64,000 nt of DNA from a virus, in the IMG/VR virus record IMGVR_UViG_3300032235_000653, positions 35,767-99,766 of that record. One strand, 5' to 3'. A program made the translations under genes and the position numbers. The notes beneath the pieces are model-generated. The model was not told where the DNA came from. It was given only the letters and a program-made list of their open reading frames with translations, and did not search any database. Below are positions 50,797 through 60,766 of this stretch, in pieces (the first letter of the stretch is position 1; each line of letters starts with the position of its first letter).

Positions 50797-52956
50797 TTAC
50801 CCTGTGCTAGTTATATTAGAGCTTTCAACACTAGCTTGTATAACAGGAACCTGTGTTTGACTGTATTTTCCTTGATTATAAAAAGCAGAAGCAGTTCTGC
50901 CATTATCGTCAGTTGTAGGCTGTCCTGTTTTGTACCAGTTAGTTGCAGCAGCAGACCCGACTAAATGGGCAGCACTAACAATGCCTGCAACATCTTCTGC
51001 AGAACTGTCTGCTGTAATAATACCATTTTTTTGTAATCTTGCATAATTATTTTTGGTATAGTTATACATTGCCTTTTCTTGAATGGTCCCATTTTCTCTG
51101 AATGCATCCGAGCTTGATATACCATCTTTTCCAGTCCAATTGTTGGGATTATTCAATGCTTCTGCTGTCTGCGGCGTCCCAACCTTAATATATCCCAAAT
51201 CTTGCAGTGCAAGAGCCCCTAATTGATACTTGCCCTGATACCCTGCGTCGTTTTGTGCTTGATAAGACCCACCGCTTTCACTGTGTCCAATTTGTGCCAT
51301 GACAGCTCTAAGTTGATTTTTATCTAAATTTCCCAGACTATCAATCGGTTCAGGCTGGGCAATAAAAACTCCAGCTGGTGCTGCTCCTGTTAAGTTTTCA
51401 GTAGCTGCTTGATTCGGCCCTACCCTACTAATATCAACAGGGGGATTTATAGGATCCCCTAAAACGTCTTTTGGCAAGCTAGCCACTGTTTCTCTTTGAC
51501 TCTGAAATACTGCTGCTGCATCACCTCTGATATATGGTTCGTGAGTCGGTACTTTATAATTTGTAGAAATTAAAGAATTTTGTTGCGCGAACCAAATACC
51601 TGGATTAGCAACTTTAGCATCAGGTAATTGATATAAGTTTATCCTACTAGGCGGATTTATTTCTGCACCCCCACCCCCGCCACCATTTAACGCAATAGCA
51701 GCACCGTTGACTGCAATAGATCCGCCTGCTCGTATACCCATAGATTGTTGAGCAACAATCGACAACCCTGAACCGCTTCTTAATTGCGCTTGTTTGCCGT
51801 AAAGATTCAGCGCAGTTTCTGCACTGGCTTGAACTAATTGTCCTGCCATCTTAACACTACCCACTGCTTGCATATTAATATTACGACCTGCAAAGAAACT
51901 AATATTATTATCACTGTGCATCATAATATTGCCTTGAGTGCGTAAAGCAAAATCTTTTGCACCGTAGACTAAAATGTCTCCTTCTTTAGTAAGTTCTATC
52001 CATGCAGTACCGTTAGAATTTGCAACATATATAAAACCTTCAGTGTCGTTTAACATTATCTGATGGCCCATTGCTGTTTTTAATCTAACTAAGTTATCTT
52101 TACCAAACAGATCTCCGTCGTCCATGACAAAACTATGGCCGCCCATTCTTGTTGTAACATTGTACGTTGCAGGATTAAACTCACCCGACACTAATTTTTG
52201 TGCGATATTGGGATCTGTGGCAGGATCTTGGCTGCCGAATGGACGGCCTGGTGTACTAACTCCGAATACTGCGCTGACTGGGTCTCGTTGACTGCTACTG
52301 CTGATGGCTCCCCGAACATTGTCGCTGTCTAGACCTTGTACTACTAGTCTAATAGTCTGCGGGATGTGTAAGGGTTTTTGTAAATTTGGCAAAAATCCAG
52401 CTTTACCGTATACATCTTTACTCTCTACTGTTTCTGCCACAGGGTAAAATTTTCCTGGTAGCAAGTAAGGCCCTAAACCTGATTCAGAAATGCTTTCTTG
52501 AGAAATATAACTAAGTTCTACTGAACCAATTGCCGGAGTCATATTTCTTGTAATTGAAGAATTCACACACGCAAACCAATACCCTTCTTGGCTTCCTGGT
52601 ACAAAACAACACAAGACTTCTGTGCCAATATCAGGCGGCGTCATGTAAAATCCGTAACTCTGTGTCGATAATGAAAAAGTATTTTGGCCTGGTACAGGTT
52701 GTGTATATTCTCCTAATGCACTGGAAGTACTGCCCATAAAGGGACTAGCATAGGATACAAGTTTCCATGTTGTTGGATTTTCAGGATTTGCGCCGCCAAA
52801 TTGAGGTATGAATACTTGTAACCTACCAGATCGTGTATTTGTATCAATGGCTTTTACTTTTCCAATATATATTCCGCTGGGTTGCGGAATATCCATTTTT
52901 GTAGTATCGATGAATGTGGGGTGTTTTGTACCCAAATATGGTTGATTGTATGACAT
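50797..52956 (-). CDS. 5: Baseplate hub spike, gp5-like with C-terminal muralytic domain
   Basis: 719 residues. An OB-fold start (GIYIGKVKAIDTNTRSGRLQV, DIGTEVLCCFVPG) and a VgrG-like spike with MGHQIMLNDTEGFIYV and a string of short repeats (NIMMHSDNNISF, GRNINMQAVGSVKM, GSIAVNG, GGGGGGA) match the gp5 needle. T4 gp5 has its lysozyme domain between these parts. Here a lytic-transglycosylase-like domain instead follows the spike (~550-690): RAVMAQIGHSESGG with a likely catalytic Glu, and GYQGKYQLGALALQDLGY. It would pierce the outer membrane and cut peptidoglycan during injection. Moderate certainty for the enzyme. Confidence 0.85.
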   Translation of the reverse strand: MSYNQPYLGTKHPTFIDTTKMDIPQPSGIYIGKVKAIDTNTRSGRLQVFIPQFGGANPENPTTWKLVSYASPFMGSTSSALGEYTQPVPGQNTFSLSTQSYGFYMTPPDIGTEVLCCFVPGSQEGYWFACVNSSITRNMTPAIGSVELSYISQESISESGLGPYLLPGKFYPVAETVESKDVYGKAGFLPNLQKPLHIPQTIRLVVQGLDSDNVRGAISSSSQRDPVSAVFGVSTPGRPFGSQDPATDPNIAQKLVSGEFNPATYNVTTRMGGHSFVMDDGDLFGKDNLVRLKTAMGHQIMLNDTEGFIYVANSNGTAWIELTKEGDILVYGAKDFALRTQGNIMMHSDNNISFFAGRNINMQAVGSVKMAGQLVQASAETALNLYGKQAQLRSGSGLSIVAQQSMGIRAGGSIAVNGAAIALNGGGGGGAEINPPSRINLYQLPDAKVANPGIWFAQQNSLISTNYKVPTHEPYIRGDAAAVFQSQRETVASLPKDVLGDPINPPVDISRVGPNQAATENLTGAAPAGVFIAQPEPIDSLGNLDKNQLRAVMAQIGHSESGGSYQAQNDAGYQGKYQLGALALQDLGYIKVGTPQTAEALNNPNNWTGKDGISSSDAFRENGTIQEKAMYNYTKNNYARLQKNGIITADSSAEDVAGIVSAAHLVGSAAATNWYKTGQPTTDDNGRTASAFYNQGKYSQTQVPVIQASVESSNITSTG

Positions 52957-52959
52957 AAT

Positions 52960-55758
52960 TTAAATTAAACCAGTAAAGTCACCGAATTCTAAATCGCTTA
53001 ATCCTTCGAATGCTGCGGTCACATCGATATCTGTTACTCCGACATCCAAATCGAAATTGCCAATTGAGTCGAATCCGGATGCGTAATCCAGTGCTCCTGC
53101 GTATTGAAAATCTCCGATGGAATCAAAACTAGTATTATAGTCTGTGCCTAGTGCAGTTGGGCCTTTAAGTATATCATTAATTCCAGCCGTTACTTTATCT
53201 ACTGCAATATTTAATCCTCGGCCGACAACGTTATTAACTAAAGATCCCGCTACTTGCGCTCCGATAGCTTGTAGGAAGCTTCCACCTTGTCCATTTGCTA
53301 GTGCAGTGGCTCCTTGTATTGCAAGGTTTACTGCTGCTGAAGAATTAGTAGACGGAAGCAAGGAAGAAATATTAGTTCTTGGGCCTGCAAATCTGATTGC
53401 TGTATTTACTGTTGGGGTTAGCGCATTTGTAAATGCAGTTTCTACTCTCTGCTGAGCTGAACTCGACGGAACTGGTTTTCCTTCTTGATCATATAATAAC
53501 TTTGCTAAAGTTAAATTTTGCTCAAATTTGCCTTTACTAAAAGAATTATCAACAGTAATTATTTTATAAACTCCGCTAAATTCACTGTATCTATATCTAC
53601 TAGATGTTACATCTGCTATACCTTTAGTTTCGTCGTAGTCCACTGGACTTTGGAAATTCACAAACACATACAGTTCTCCACCGTCCATATATAAACTACT
53701 GCCAGAACTATTGTTTAAAAATTGGCCCGAAGGTGTATCTAATCCCTGCCCCATGAAAAAATCATCTTGTTTAATAAAGTGCGGATCACCTACAATTTTT
53801 AAATTTAACGTTATCATATCCCCTTTAGCGCCTAGCATCAAAGATCTATTCAAATCTCCTGCGTCCACGGATGCTTGAGGCATTCCACCAGCTCTTATAG
53901 TTGTTGCAACATTGTCACTGACTAATGCTATAGAAGTTGGCGCAATATTCTCTTGTGGTCTTTCTTCAGTATTGGGATTAGGAGGCGCAATGTTTTTTCC
54001 GTAATCTGGATTGGCCGTGGCTCCACCGTCCCCCGGAGTTCCTGTTTGTGGCTGTCTACTTTTTACACGATTGGTAGACATTTCTATTAGATATAGTGTA
54101 TTAAAGTCTATTTGTAAATCAATAACATCTTTGTTTTTTCCTGTAAAAATATAATCATATTTTTTTACAAATCCAGGTACACGCCCTTTGGGATAAAATG
54201 GATGTTTGGCAGATAAGTTGTATGGCTTTACATAAAACACCACATCCATACTATATCTATTTTGCGTTGGATCGTATTCTCTTATATAAATGTTAGGAAT
54301 AATTTTAAACCATCTCAACCATGTAACAGTATTAGGATTTCCTCCTGATATAACACCTTCTCTCTGGGCTGGAGTTATTGTTGGGTCTTTTAATTGTTCA
54401 CTGATATATTCGCTATTTCTGACTGCCCAATCGATCATTCTGTCAACAGTAGTCCCTGCAGGAATATTTACTGTTGCTCCGTCGAATCGTAGTTGCCCTT
54501 TAGCAGCGCCCGATGCTGCTTGAATTTGTGCTTTTTGGGCATTAGTTGATGTTCCACTGACCGGAGTGCCTGCTGCATTTACAGGCCCTGCTGTTGTATA
54601 TAATTTACTGTTGCCTATTTTTGCATCAAATACAACCCTGACTGTATTAATTCTAGATATTTGATTTTGTAGCTTCAATGAACTAAAATAACTATTGATA
54701 GCAGCGCAGAATCCAGTTATTCCAAAATTTCCATACTCATTATTCAATTGATCTGTTAAGTCACTGATTTTTGATCTGGCCTGAGATGCAAATCGAGCGT
54801 CGAAGCCCCCTGATGCGGATGCTGTAAATGGTCTGAGTTCACTAATCTCCCGCTCAATATTAGCTTTATTAACAAGTTTTACAGAGAATTCATTGTCGCT
54901 GGCTGACACTTGTGCTGGCCCACCAAAAATTTGACTGACTGTGGTAGCAGTGACTGTAGTGCTAACAGGCAAGCTTACATTTATTTGATTAAATGCCTGA
55001 TGATTAAATGGCACTGCATCAATTTGATATTCTGTGCCTCTGGAAGTCAACTTGGATTTAATATTGGTCAGCCTAATAGGAATAAATTTTGAATGTTCTT
55101 TGAGCGGACCTGGAGGGCCACCATCTACACTGCCAAAGAAGTCTATTTCTAACATGTATGGCATTTGCAGATAGCTACCCAATCCCGCGTTAACCCTGTT
55201 TGCGGCATCCAACATTCTATTAATTAAAGTAAACCCTAATGGTTCAATTATAGTGAAACTGCATTCAATTAAATTACTGTTTCTATTTCTGGAAGTAGTA
55301 TTGACTATAGTTTTTATTTTTAAATCTTCAAAATAAAAATCTTCTTCAAATGCAGGATCTCGTCTAAAAGTTTCCCCGTATCTTCCTGCACTACTAATTA
55401 AAACATTTTGTGGTACATACTGTTTTTGTAAAGTATTGTTCTTACTCACTAAGTTATTGTAATTTTGAATTCCCATTAGGTGCAAACTTAGACAATAGGT
55501 ATAAGAATCATATTCTAACAATGGATTATCAACTACACCTTGTCTAGTGTTAGAACCTATAAAAGCAGTGGTACCAAATATTGTACGACCTTCTGCATCA
55601 CGTATCTGTGCCAACTCAGCTTCGTTGGCTGCATCTATTGCTTCATCACCCACAGCTGGAATTAAATCTATCACAGGAGTGGTAATATTTTGTCTTTCAT
55701 TGAGAGAAATAGCAACAGCTGATGCGTTGATGACCGTAGAATCTAAAGGATTTATCAT
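52960..55758 (-). CDS. Large baseplate hub/tail protein
   Basis: 932 residues. Segments: YCLSLHLMGIQNYNNLV, SFTIIEPLGFTLINRML, YMLEIDFFGSVDGGPPGPLKEHSKFIPIRLTNIKSKLTSRGTEYQI (split as EIDFFGSVDGGPPG and FIPIRLTNIKSKLTSRGTEY) and a Ser/Ala/Gly-rich C-terminal 250 residues. It sits between gp5 and gp53, so a hub protein (gp27-like role) is the most natural guess, but I see no clear gp27 signature. A repeated GFDSIGNF / SFDSIGDF pair occurs near the C-terminus. Confidence 0.65.
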   Translation of the reverse strand: MINPLDSTVINASAVAISLNERQNITTPVIDLIPAVGDEAIDAANEAELAQIRDAEGRTIFGTTAFIGSNTRQGVVDNPLLEYDSYTYCLSLHLMGIQNYNNLVSKNNTLQKQYVPQNVLISSAGRYGETFRRDPAFEEDFYFEDLKIKTIVNTTSRNRNSNLIECSFTIIEPLGFTLINRMLDAANRVNAGLGSYLQMPYMLEIDFFGSVDGGPPGPLKEHSKFIPIRLTNIKSKLTSRGTEYQIDAVPFNHQAFNQINVSLPVSTTVTATTVSQIFGGPAQVSASDNEFSVKLVNKANIEREISELRPFTASASGGFDARFASQARSKISDLTDQLNNEYGNFGITGFCAAINSYFSSLKLQNQISRINTVRVVFDAKIGNSKLYTTAGPVNAAGTPVSGTSTNAQKAQIQAASGAAKGQLRFDGATVNIPAGTTVDRMIDWAVRNSEYISEQLKDPTITPAQREGVISGGNPNTVTWLRWFKIIPNIYIREYDPTQNRYSMDVVFYVKPYNLSAKHPFYPKGRVPGFVKKYDYIFTGKNKDVIDLQIDFNTLYLIEMSTNRVKSRQPQTGTPGDGGATANPDYGKNIAPPNPNTEERPQENIAPTSIALVSDNVATTIRAGGMPQASVDAGDLNRSLMLGAKGDMITLNLKIVGDPHFIKQDDFFMGQGLDTPSGQFLNNSSGSSLYMDGGELYVFVNFQSPVDYDETKGIADVTSSRYRYSEFSGVYKIITVDNSFSKGKFEQNLTLAKLLYDQEGKPVPSSSAQQRVETAFTNALTPTVNTAIRFAGPRTNISSLLPSTNSSAAVNLAIQGATALANGQGGSFLQAIGAQVAGSLVNNVVGRGLNIAVDKVTAGINDILKGPTALGTDYNTSFDSIGDFQYAGALDYASGFDSIGNFDLDVGVTDIDVTAAFEGLSDLEFGDFTGLI

Positions 55759-55762
55759 CGTA

Positions 55763-56065
55763 TTATCCTATTGCGCTGGTTATTGCAGCTTTCTTAGGCA
55801 AAAATATTCTATTGCCTATTTTCATATCGAAGATAGGATCTTTAATAGTGTTGGGATTACGTAGTGCAAATACCCACCAAAGGCCTGTATCTTCGTACAA
55901 GTCGTATGCTAACAAGTCAGGTCTGTATTGATAAGTTTTGTTTATAGCAAAAAGTACGTCATCTGGGTTTTTAGGTATTGCTGGAAAATTTGCAAGATCT
56001 AAAAAGTCTCCATAAAAAGATGTCTTAGAATATAAACTATTTTGAGCATATTGAATTTCAGCCAT
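55763..56065 (-). CDS. 53: Baseplate wedge protein, T4 gp53-like
   Basis: 100 residues. TYQYRPDLLAYDLYEDTGLWWVFALRNP with NTIKDPIFDMKIGNRIFLPKK is the conserved core of the gp53/LysM-type baseplate proteins (quoted in pieces: YRPDLLAYDLYEDTGLWWVF and KIGNRIFLPKK). T4 gp53 is longer (196), so this is the short form seen in marine phages. It attaches wedges around the hub. It shares one base with the upstream structural gene. Confidence 0.8.
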   Translation of the reverse strand: MAEIQYAQNSLYSKTSFYGDFLDLANFPAIPKNPDDVLFAINKTYQYRPDLLAYDLYEDTGLWWVFALRNPNTIKDPIFDMKIGNRIFLPKKAAITSAIG

Positions 56066-56964
56066 TATAGGAAACCTCCAATAGGTGAATTACCATTTTG
56101 AATTAGAACGCCTCGCGCGAATCTATCTAGTGTAAAGTTTCTAGCAATATTTTGTCTGCTGTATACAGGTTGTAGGGTAATGTTCACTGTGCTACTTGTT
56201 GGCAGTCTGACTGGGCCTCCTAGATTTTGTGTAGGAGAACCTATTACTACGCCTGACCTATCATTGTAAATAGGTGCGCCAACTGGAATGGCAACATAAT
56301 CTACTTCCCCTGGCATAGTATGACTGAATGCCGTTACAACACAAGGAACATGAGGAAGATATGCTGCCCCAAATCCATCTAAGAATACCAGTGGAGGGGG
56401 ACTACCTGCATTTTGATCTGCGCCAAAAAACATCTTAGTAACAGTTCTAAAAAATTGTATTACTGCCATCAAATACTGACCTTCTTGAATATTCTGAACC
56501 GTAAACTCTCCGTTTATATTAATTGAAGCAACTTCGCTGCCCTCATAAAAATAACTGGAATAATTGCTATGTGTTAATGGAGTAGAACCATATCTTGCAT
56601 TGTGTGTTACAGACAATGACGGCGTATACGGAAACACTACTCCGCTAGTAGCTGCCAATGGACGGAGAATGACATTATCTGTCCTATTGTAAAATAAATC
56701 AGCAGTGGCTTTTGCCATGCTAATTCGTACTCGCCAATCATCTTCTGATTTTATAGGTGATCCGTCGGTGCCGTTAAAATTAACGTTAAATACACTACCG
56801 GCTATATCTGTCAACAAACCATTGGCACCAGGAGCAAGTCCAGAATTCGCTAACCTCGATCCACTCGACGATGCTGAGCCAGTAGATCCTAGTACACTGA
56901 CTGGGTCGTACAATGCATTTTGGTTGGAACCGTCCCCTGCAAAATTAGAAGTGTTATATGACAT
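56065..56964 (-). CDS. Tail-tube/baseplate junction structural protein
   Basis: 299 residues. A low-complexity N-terminus (~60) precedes a core with WRVRISMAKATADLFYNRTD, VVFPYTPSLSVTHNARYGS, LTHSNYSSYFYEGSEVASI, GEFTVQNIQEGQYLMAVIQFF and SHTMPGEVDYVAIPV, and an ending with STVNITLQPVYSRQN. I know this pattern as a marine T4-like virion protein in the baseplate cluster, probably joining tube and baseplate (gp48/gp54 role). That role is inferred. A late octamer lies 18 bases upstream. Confidence 0.7.
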   Translation of the reverse strand: MSYNTSNFAGDGSNQNALYDPVSVLGSTGSASSSGSRLANSGLAPGANGLLTDIAGSVFNVNFNGTDGSPIKSEDDWRVRISMAKATADLFYNRTDNVILRPLAATSGVVFPYTPSLSVTHNARYGSTPLTHSNYSSYFYEGSEVASININGEFTVQNIQEGQYLMAVIQFFRTVTKMFFGADQNAGSPPPLVFLDGFGAAYLPHVPCVVTAFSHTMPGEVDYVAIPVGAPIYNDRSGVVIGSPTQNLGGPVRLPTSSTVNITLQPVYSRQNIARNFTLDRFARGVLIQNGNSPIGGFL

Positions 56965-56981
56965 TTTTTACCTGTTTTAGA

Positions 56982-56989
56982 TATTTATC
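56982..56989 (-). promoter_or_regulatory. Late-promoter-like octamer GATAAATA
   Basis: Minus-strand GATAAATA, one base from TATAAATA, 17 bases before the structural gene at 56964. It is in a 111-base divergent region whose other half holds a host-type promoter for the sigma-factor gene. Confidence 0.55.
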
Positions 56990-57018
56990 GAACCAAAAAT
57001 AGTAGCTTATTATTGGCA

Positions 57019-57048
57019 TTGACATCACCGCTTATACTATGTTAGTAT
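57019..57048 (+). promoter_or_regulatory. Possible sigma70-like promoter for the gp55-like gene
   Basis: TTGACA (57019-57024), an 18-base spacer and TAGTAT (57043-57048). The -10 is only four of six, with TATACT (57033) at the wrong spacing. The AAAGGA ribosome site (57066) and ATG at 57076 follow. Confidence 0.4.
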
Positions 57049-57075
57049 GTACCAACCGCAGATTTAAAGGATAAA

Positions 57076-57957
57076 ATGAAATCAAATTACTTAAACAATA
57101 AAGATATTCTTAAAGAGATACACAAGAGCAAGAATTCATATTGCACATTCAGTGACCCAGAAGTTGCAGACTATGACATGATTCTGCCAGACATTAAAAA
57201 AATTAACAAAAAAAATATTTTAGATGCCCGAAAACTAAGAGCAGAAAGATTGAGTAAATTGGCACACGAAGCTGCTGTGGCGGCCACTGGGGAAAAGCAA
57301 AAAGCTGACCAATTTGAAATCAAATATACTAAAATTCCCCAGACTGATGTAGTCTTTCGAATTATGACATGGGAACATATACCATTAGACGACGTTAAAA
57401 CTAAAAAAGCCAAAGATGCAGCCAAAGAATTATTTGACGACGAAGACGAAACTTCTCATACTGAATATGATGAAGATGATCCTAAACACAACAAATACGT
57501 TAAAGTTAACTTCCCGCCGTTTTTTCATTACAAAGTAGATGAAGAAGGCAACCCTATTCTAGTAGGCAAAAGTCATTGGTCGGGCGGATTAGACACTGGA
57601 TCTTTTAACAGAGATCACGGTGCAATGACTAATAAACTAGCTCACATGTTTATGAAACTGTGTGAACGTTATGCAACTAGAAGTAATTGGAGAGGGTATA
57701 CTTATAACGATGAAATGAGAAGCCAAGCCCTACTACAGCTCAGCCAAATTGGCCTTCAATTCGACGAATCAAAATCGCAGAACCCTTTTGCGTATTATAC
57801 TGCCGCTATCACTAATAGCTTCACTCGTGTGTTGAACATCGAAAAACGCAATCAAAACTTACGTGACGATATTTTAGAAATGAACAATCTTAATCCGAGT
57901 TACACCAGACAAGGAATGAGTTCTGGCGGCAGCGGGGGTAGCTTTTATGACGAATAA
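57076..57957 (+). CDS. 55: Late-transcription sigma factor, T4 gp55-like
   Basis: 293 residues, longer than T4 gp55 (185). The C-terminal half carries the sigma-like core: TNKLAHMFMKLCERYATRSNW, GYTYNDEMRSQALLQLSQIG, FDESKSQNPFAYYTAAITNSFTRVLNIEKRNQN. This is the region that binds core polymerase and reads the TATAAATA octamer. The N-terminal half is an added charged, acidic extension (~80-170 with EDETSHTEYDEDDPKHNKY). It pairs naturally with the octamers found before virion genes. The gene lies next to gp47/46, as in other T4-like phages. Confidence 0.88.
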   Translation: MKSNYLNNKDILKEIHKSKNSYCTFSDPEVADYDMILPDIKKINKKNILDARKLRAERLSKLAHEAAVAATGEKQKADQFEIKYTKIPQTDVVFRIMTWEHIPLDDVKTKKAKDAAKELFDDEDETSHTEYDEDDPKHNKYVKVNFPPFFHYKVDEEGNPILVGKSHWSGGLDTGSFNRDHGAMTNKLAHMFMKLCERYATRSNWRGYTYNDEMRSQALLQLSQIGLQFDESKSQNPFAYYTAAITNSFTRVLNIEKRNQNLRDDILEMNNLNPSYTRQGMSSGGSGGSFYDE

Positions 57958-57974
57958 TGTGTTATACTAGGTAG

Positions 57975-58991
57975 ATGAGTAATTTATTTAAAAAAGCCGC
58001 AATATTTACTGACATCCATTTTGGCTTAAAATCAAATAGTCAGTTACACAACGAAGATTGTTTAAATTTTGTTAAGTGGGCAACTAACAAAGCAAAACAA
58101 GAAGGCTGTGAAACCGCCATGTTCCTCGGAGATTGGCATAACAATCGAGCCAGTATTAATATTGTTACCCTCAATTACAGTTTAAAGGCACTGGAGTACT
58201 TAAATGATAATTTTGAACGTGTTTATTTTATTCCTGGTAATCATGATTTGTATTATCGGGATAAACGTGATATTCAATCGGTTGAATGGGCTCGTCATCT
58301 CCCGAACGTTCAAATTGTTAACGATTGGTTTACTAGCGGCGATGTGGTTATTGCTCCTTGGCTTGTCGGAGACGACCACAAACGAATTTCCAAACTTAAA
58401 GGAAAATACATGTTTGGACACTTCGAGCTGCCCCACTTCTATATGAACGCCATGGTGCAGATGCCTGATCACGGCGAAATTAAAAATGAACATTTTGGAA
58501 ATTTTGATCAAGTATTCACTGGTCACTTTCATAAAAGACAGCAACGTCAAAATATTACGTATATCGGAAATTGTTTCCCTCACAACTATGCTGATGCTGG
58601 CGACGACGATCGTGGACTAACTATTTTAGAATGGGGCAAACCCCCAGAACATCATGCCTGGCCTAATCAGCCCCGCTATCGTGTTTTAGGCTTAGGTGCT
58701 ATTTTAAATAATGCAGATTCTGTTCTAGGACAGGGTATGCATGTTCGTGTTAACATTGACATTGATATTAGCTACGAAGAAGCAACGTTTATTAAAGAAA
58801 CGTTTATGCAAAGTCACAAGTTACGTGAGATTACATTAATTCCCCAAAAGAATGCAGACTTAAATGAATTTGCAATACAAGGCAATGTTAATTTTGAAAG
58901 TGTAGATCAAATTGTTACAAATCAATTAACAGCAATTACCAGCGATCACTACGATAATAATTTGTTGCTGGATATTTACAGAAATTTATAA
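57975..58991 (+). CDS. 47: Recombination nuclease subunit, T4 gp47-like (SbcD/Mre11)
   Basis: 338 residues, the normal gp47 size. It has all phosphoesterase motifs: D13-I-H15 (TDIHFG), G-D53-W-H55-N-N, G-N89-H90-D91 and, near 180, TGHFHKR. It forms the nuclease half of the Mre11/Rad50-type complex with gp46, resecting DNA ends for recombination-dependent replication. The gene is separated from gp46 by only two bases. No unusual features. Confidence 0.94.
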   Translation: MSNLFKKAAIFTDIHFGLKSNSQLHNEDCLNFVKWATNKAKQEGCETAMFLGDWHNNRASINIVTLNYSLKALEYLNDNFERVYFIPGNHDLYYRDKRDIQSVEWARHLPNVQIVNDWFTSGDVVIAPWLVGDDHKRISKLKGKYMFGHFELPHFYMNAMVQMPDHGEIKNEHFGNFDQVFTGHFHKRQQRQNITYIGNCFPHNYADAGDDDRGLTILEWGKPPEHHAWPNQPRYRVLGLGAILNNADSVLGQGMHVRVNIDIDISYEEATFIKETFMQSHKLREITLIPQKNADLNEFAIQGNVNFESVDQIVTNQLTAITSDHYDNNLLLDIYRNL

Positions 58992-58993
58992 TC

Positions 58994-60766
58994 ATGTTTA
59001 AGATTAAATCACTGTCAGTTAAAAACTTCATGAGCGTGGGCAATGCTACCCAGGGTATCGACTTCGATCGCAACGATTTAACTCTTGTGTTAGGCGAAAA
59101 CTTAGACTTGGGCGGTGATGACAGCGGTGCTCGAAATGGAACTGGTAAAACTACTATCATTAACGCATTGAGCTACAGTCTGTTCGGCCAGGCACTAACT
59201 AATATTAAAAAAGACAATTTGATTAATAAAACTAACAGCAAACACATGTTAGTTACCATTGATTTTGAATCCGAAGGTCGCCGTTATAGAATTGAACGGG
59301 GTCGTAAACCAAATGTACTAAAGTTTTACGTAGACGACGAAGAATTAGAAACCAAAGACGATAACAGTCAGGGCGACAGTCGCGAAACACAATTAGAAAT
59401 TGAACGACTGTTAAACATGAGCCACGATATGTTCAAACATATTGTTGCTCTAAATACATACACAGAACCATTTTTAAGTTTAAAAGCCAATGATCAACGA
59501 ACTATCATTGAACAATTGTTGGGTATTACTGTACTGTCAGAAAAAGCCGAAGCTCTTAAAGAGCAAAACAAATCCACTAAAGACGCAATTCAACAGGAAG
59601 AATTTCGAATTAAAGCTGTAGGCGATGCAAACAAACGAATTCAAGATCAAATCGATGCGCTGATTCGTCGACAAACATTGTGGACTAATAAGCACAAAGA
59701 TGATATTGCATCATTACAGGCAGCATATGATCAGCTCGCAGAATTAGACATAGAGTCTGAGTTAGACGCTCATAAAAAACTAGCAGAATATAATACAAAA
59801 AGTAAACAAATAGCTGATTTTAAAACTTTGGTTAAGCGCTGCGAACAAGACGAAACCAGAGAAACCAAGGAGATAGAAAAGCTTAAAAAAGAAATTTTGG
59901 CTTTAGAAAATCATACTTGTCATAGCTGTGGGCAATCATTTCATGATGCCAAACAAGTAATTGTTTTGGAAGAAAAACAAAAAACACTGCAAGAAACTGC
60001 ATTGCAAGCATTGGCTACTAATACACAATTGCTGGAAAATCAAGAAGCTCTCAACCTACTAGGCGAGCTGGGACAGAAACCAGTGACATTTTATAAAGAC
60101 GAAAGCGATGCTTTTGAACATCGTAGCAGCATGGCATCTGTTCTTACACAATTAAATTCTAAACAGTCAGAACAAGACCCGTACACAGATCAAATTAATG
60201 ATATGAAGGAAACGGCTGTTGAAGAAATAAATTATGATTATATGAATTCATTGGTACGAATTAAAGATCATCAAGAATTTTTACTTAAGTTATTAACCAA
60301 TAAAGATAGTTTTATTCGTAAAAAGATCATCGATCAAAATCTAAGCTACTTAAATGCAAGATTGGGATTTTATTTAGATAAAATCGGTTTACCGCATACT
60401 GTTAAATTCAACAATGACTTATCTGTTAGTATCGAAGAACTAGGTCGTGAACTAGACTTTGATAATTTAAGTAGGGGCGAGCGTAACAGACTTATACTCA
60501 GTCTAAGTTGGTCCTTCCGAGACGTCTGGGAAAGTTTGTATCAACCTATTAATTTATTGTTCATCGACGAGCTTGTTGATAGCGGTATGGATGCTAGTGG
60601 TGTTGAAAATAGTTTAGCAATTTTAAAGAAAATGAGTCGAGAAAGTAACAAGTCTGTATGGCTAGTGTCACACAAAGACGAACTGGCTGGGCGAGTAAAC
60701 AACATACTTACTGTTGTTAAAGAAAACGGTTTTACTAACTATAATACAGATATTGAAGTTGTTTAA
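58994..60766 (+). CDS. 46: Recombination nuclease ATPase, T4 gp46-like (SbcC/Rad50)
   Basis: 590 residues. Walker A GARNGTGKT (45-53), long coiled-coil arms (~150-460) around a zinc hook C309-H-S-C312, an ABC signature LSRGERNR (~492-499) and Walker B LLFIDEL (~521-527) followed by the D-S-G-M-D loop. It works with gp47 as an ATP-driven end-processing complex. The 3' end overlaps the radical SAM-SDR gene. Confidence 0.94.
   Translation: MFKIKSLSVKNFMSVGNATQGIDFDRNDLTLVLGENLDLGGDDSGARNGTGKTTIINALSYSLFGQALTNIKKDNLINKTNSKHMLVTIDFESEGRRYRIERGRKPNVLKFYVDDEELETKDDNSQGDSRETQLEIERLLNMSHDMFKHIVALNTYTEPFLSLKANDQRTIIEQLLGITVLSEKAEALKEQNKSTKDAIQQEEFRIKAVGDANKRIQDQIDALIRRQTLWTNKHKDDIASLQAAYDQLAELDIESELDAHKKLAEYNTKSKQIADFKTLVKRCEQDETRETKEIEKLKKEILALENHTCHSCGQSFHDAKQVIVLEEKQKTLQETALQALATNTQLLENQEALNLLGELGQKPVTFYKDESDAFEHRSSMASVLTQLNSKQSEQDPYTDQINDMKETAVEEINYDYMNSLVRIKDHQEFLLKLLTNKDSFIRKKIIDQNLSYLNARLGFYLDKIGLPHTVKFNNDLSVSIEELGRELDFDNLSRGERNRLILSLSWSFRDVWESLYQPINLLFIDELVDSGMDASGVENSLAILKKMSRESNKSVWLVSHKDELAGRVNNILTVVKENGFTNYNTDIEVV

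Noticed and set aside
52554-52739. Plus-strand short frames within the baseplate genes
   Set aside because: Shadows of well-supported minus-strand structural genes.
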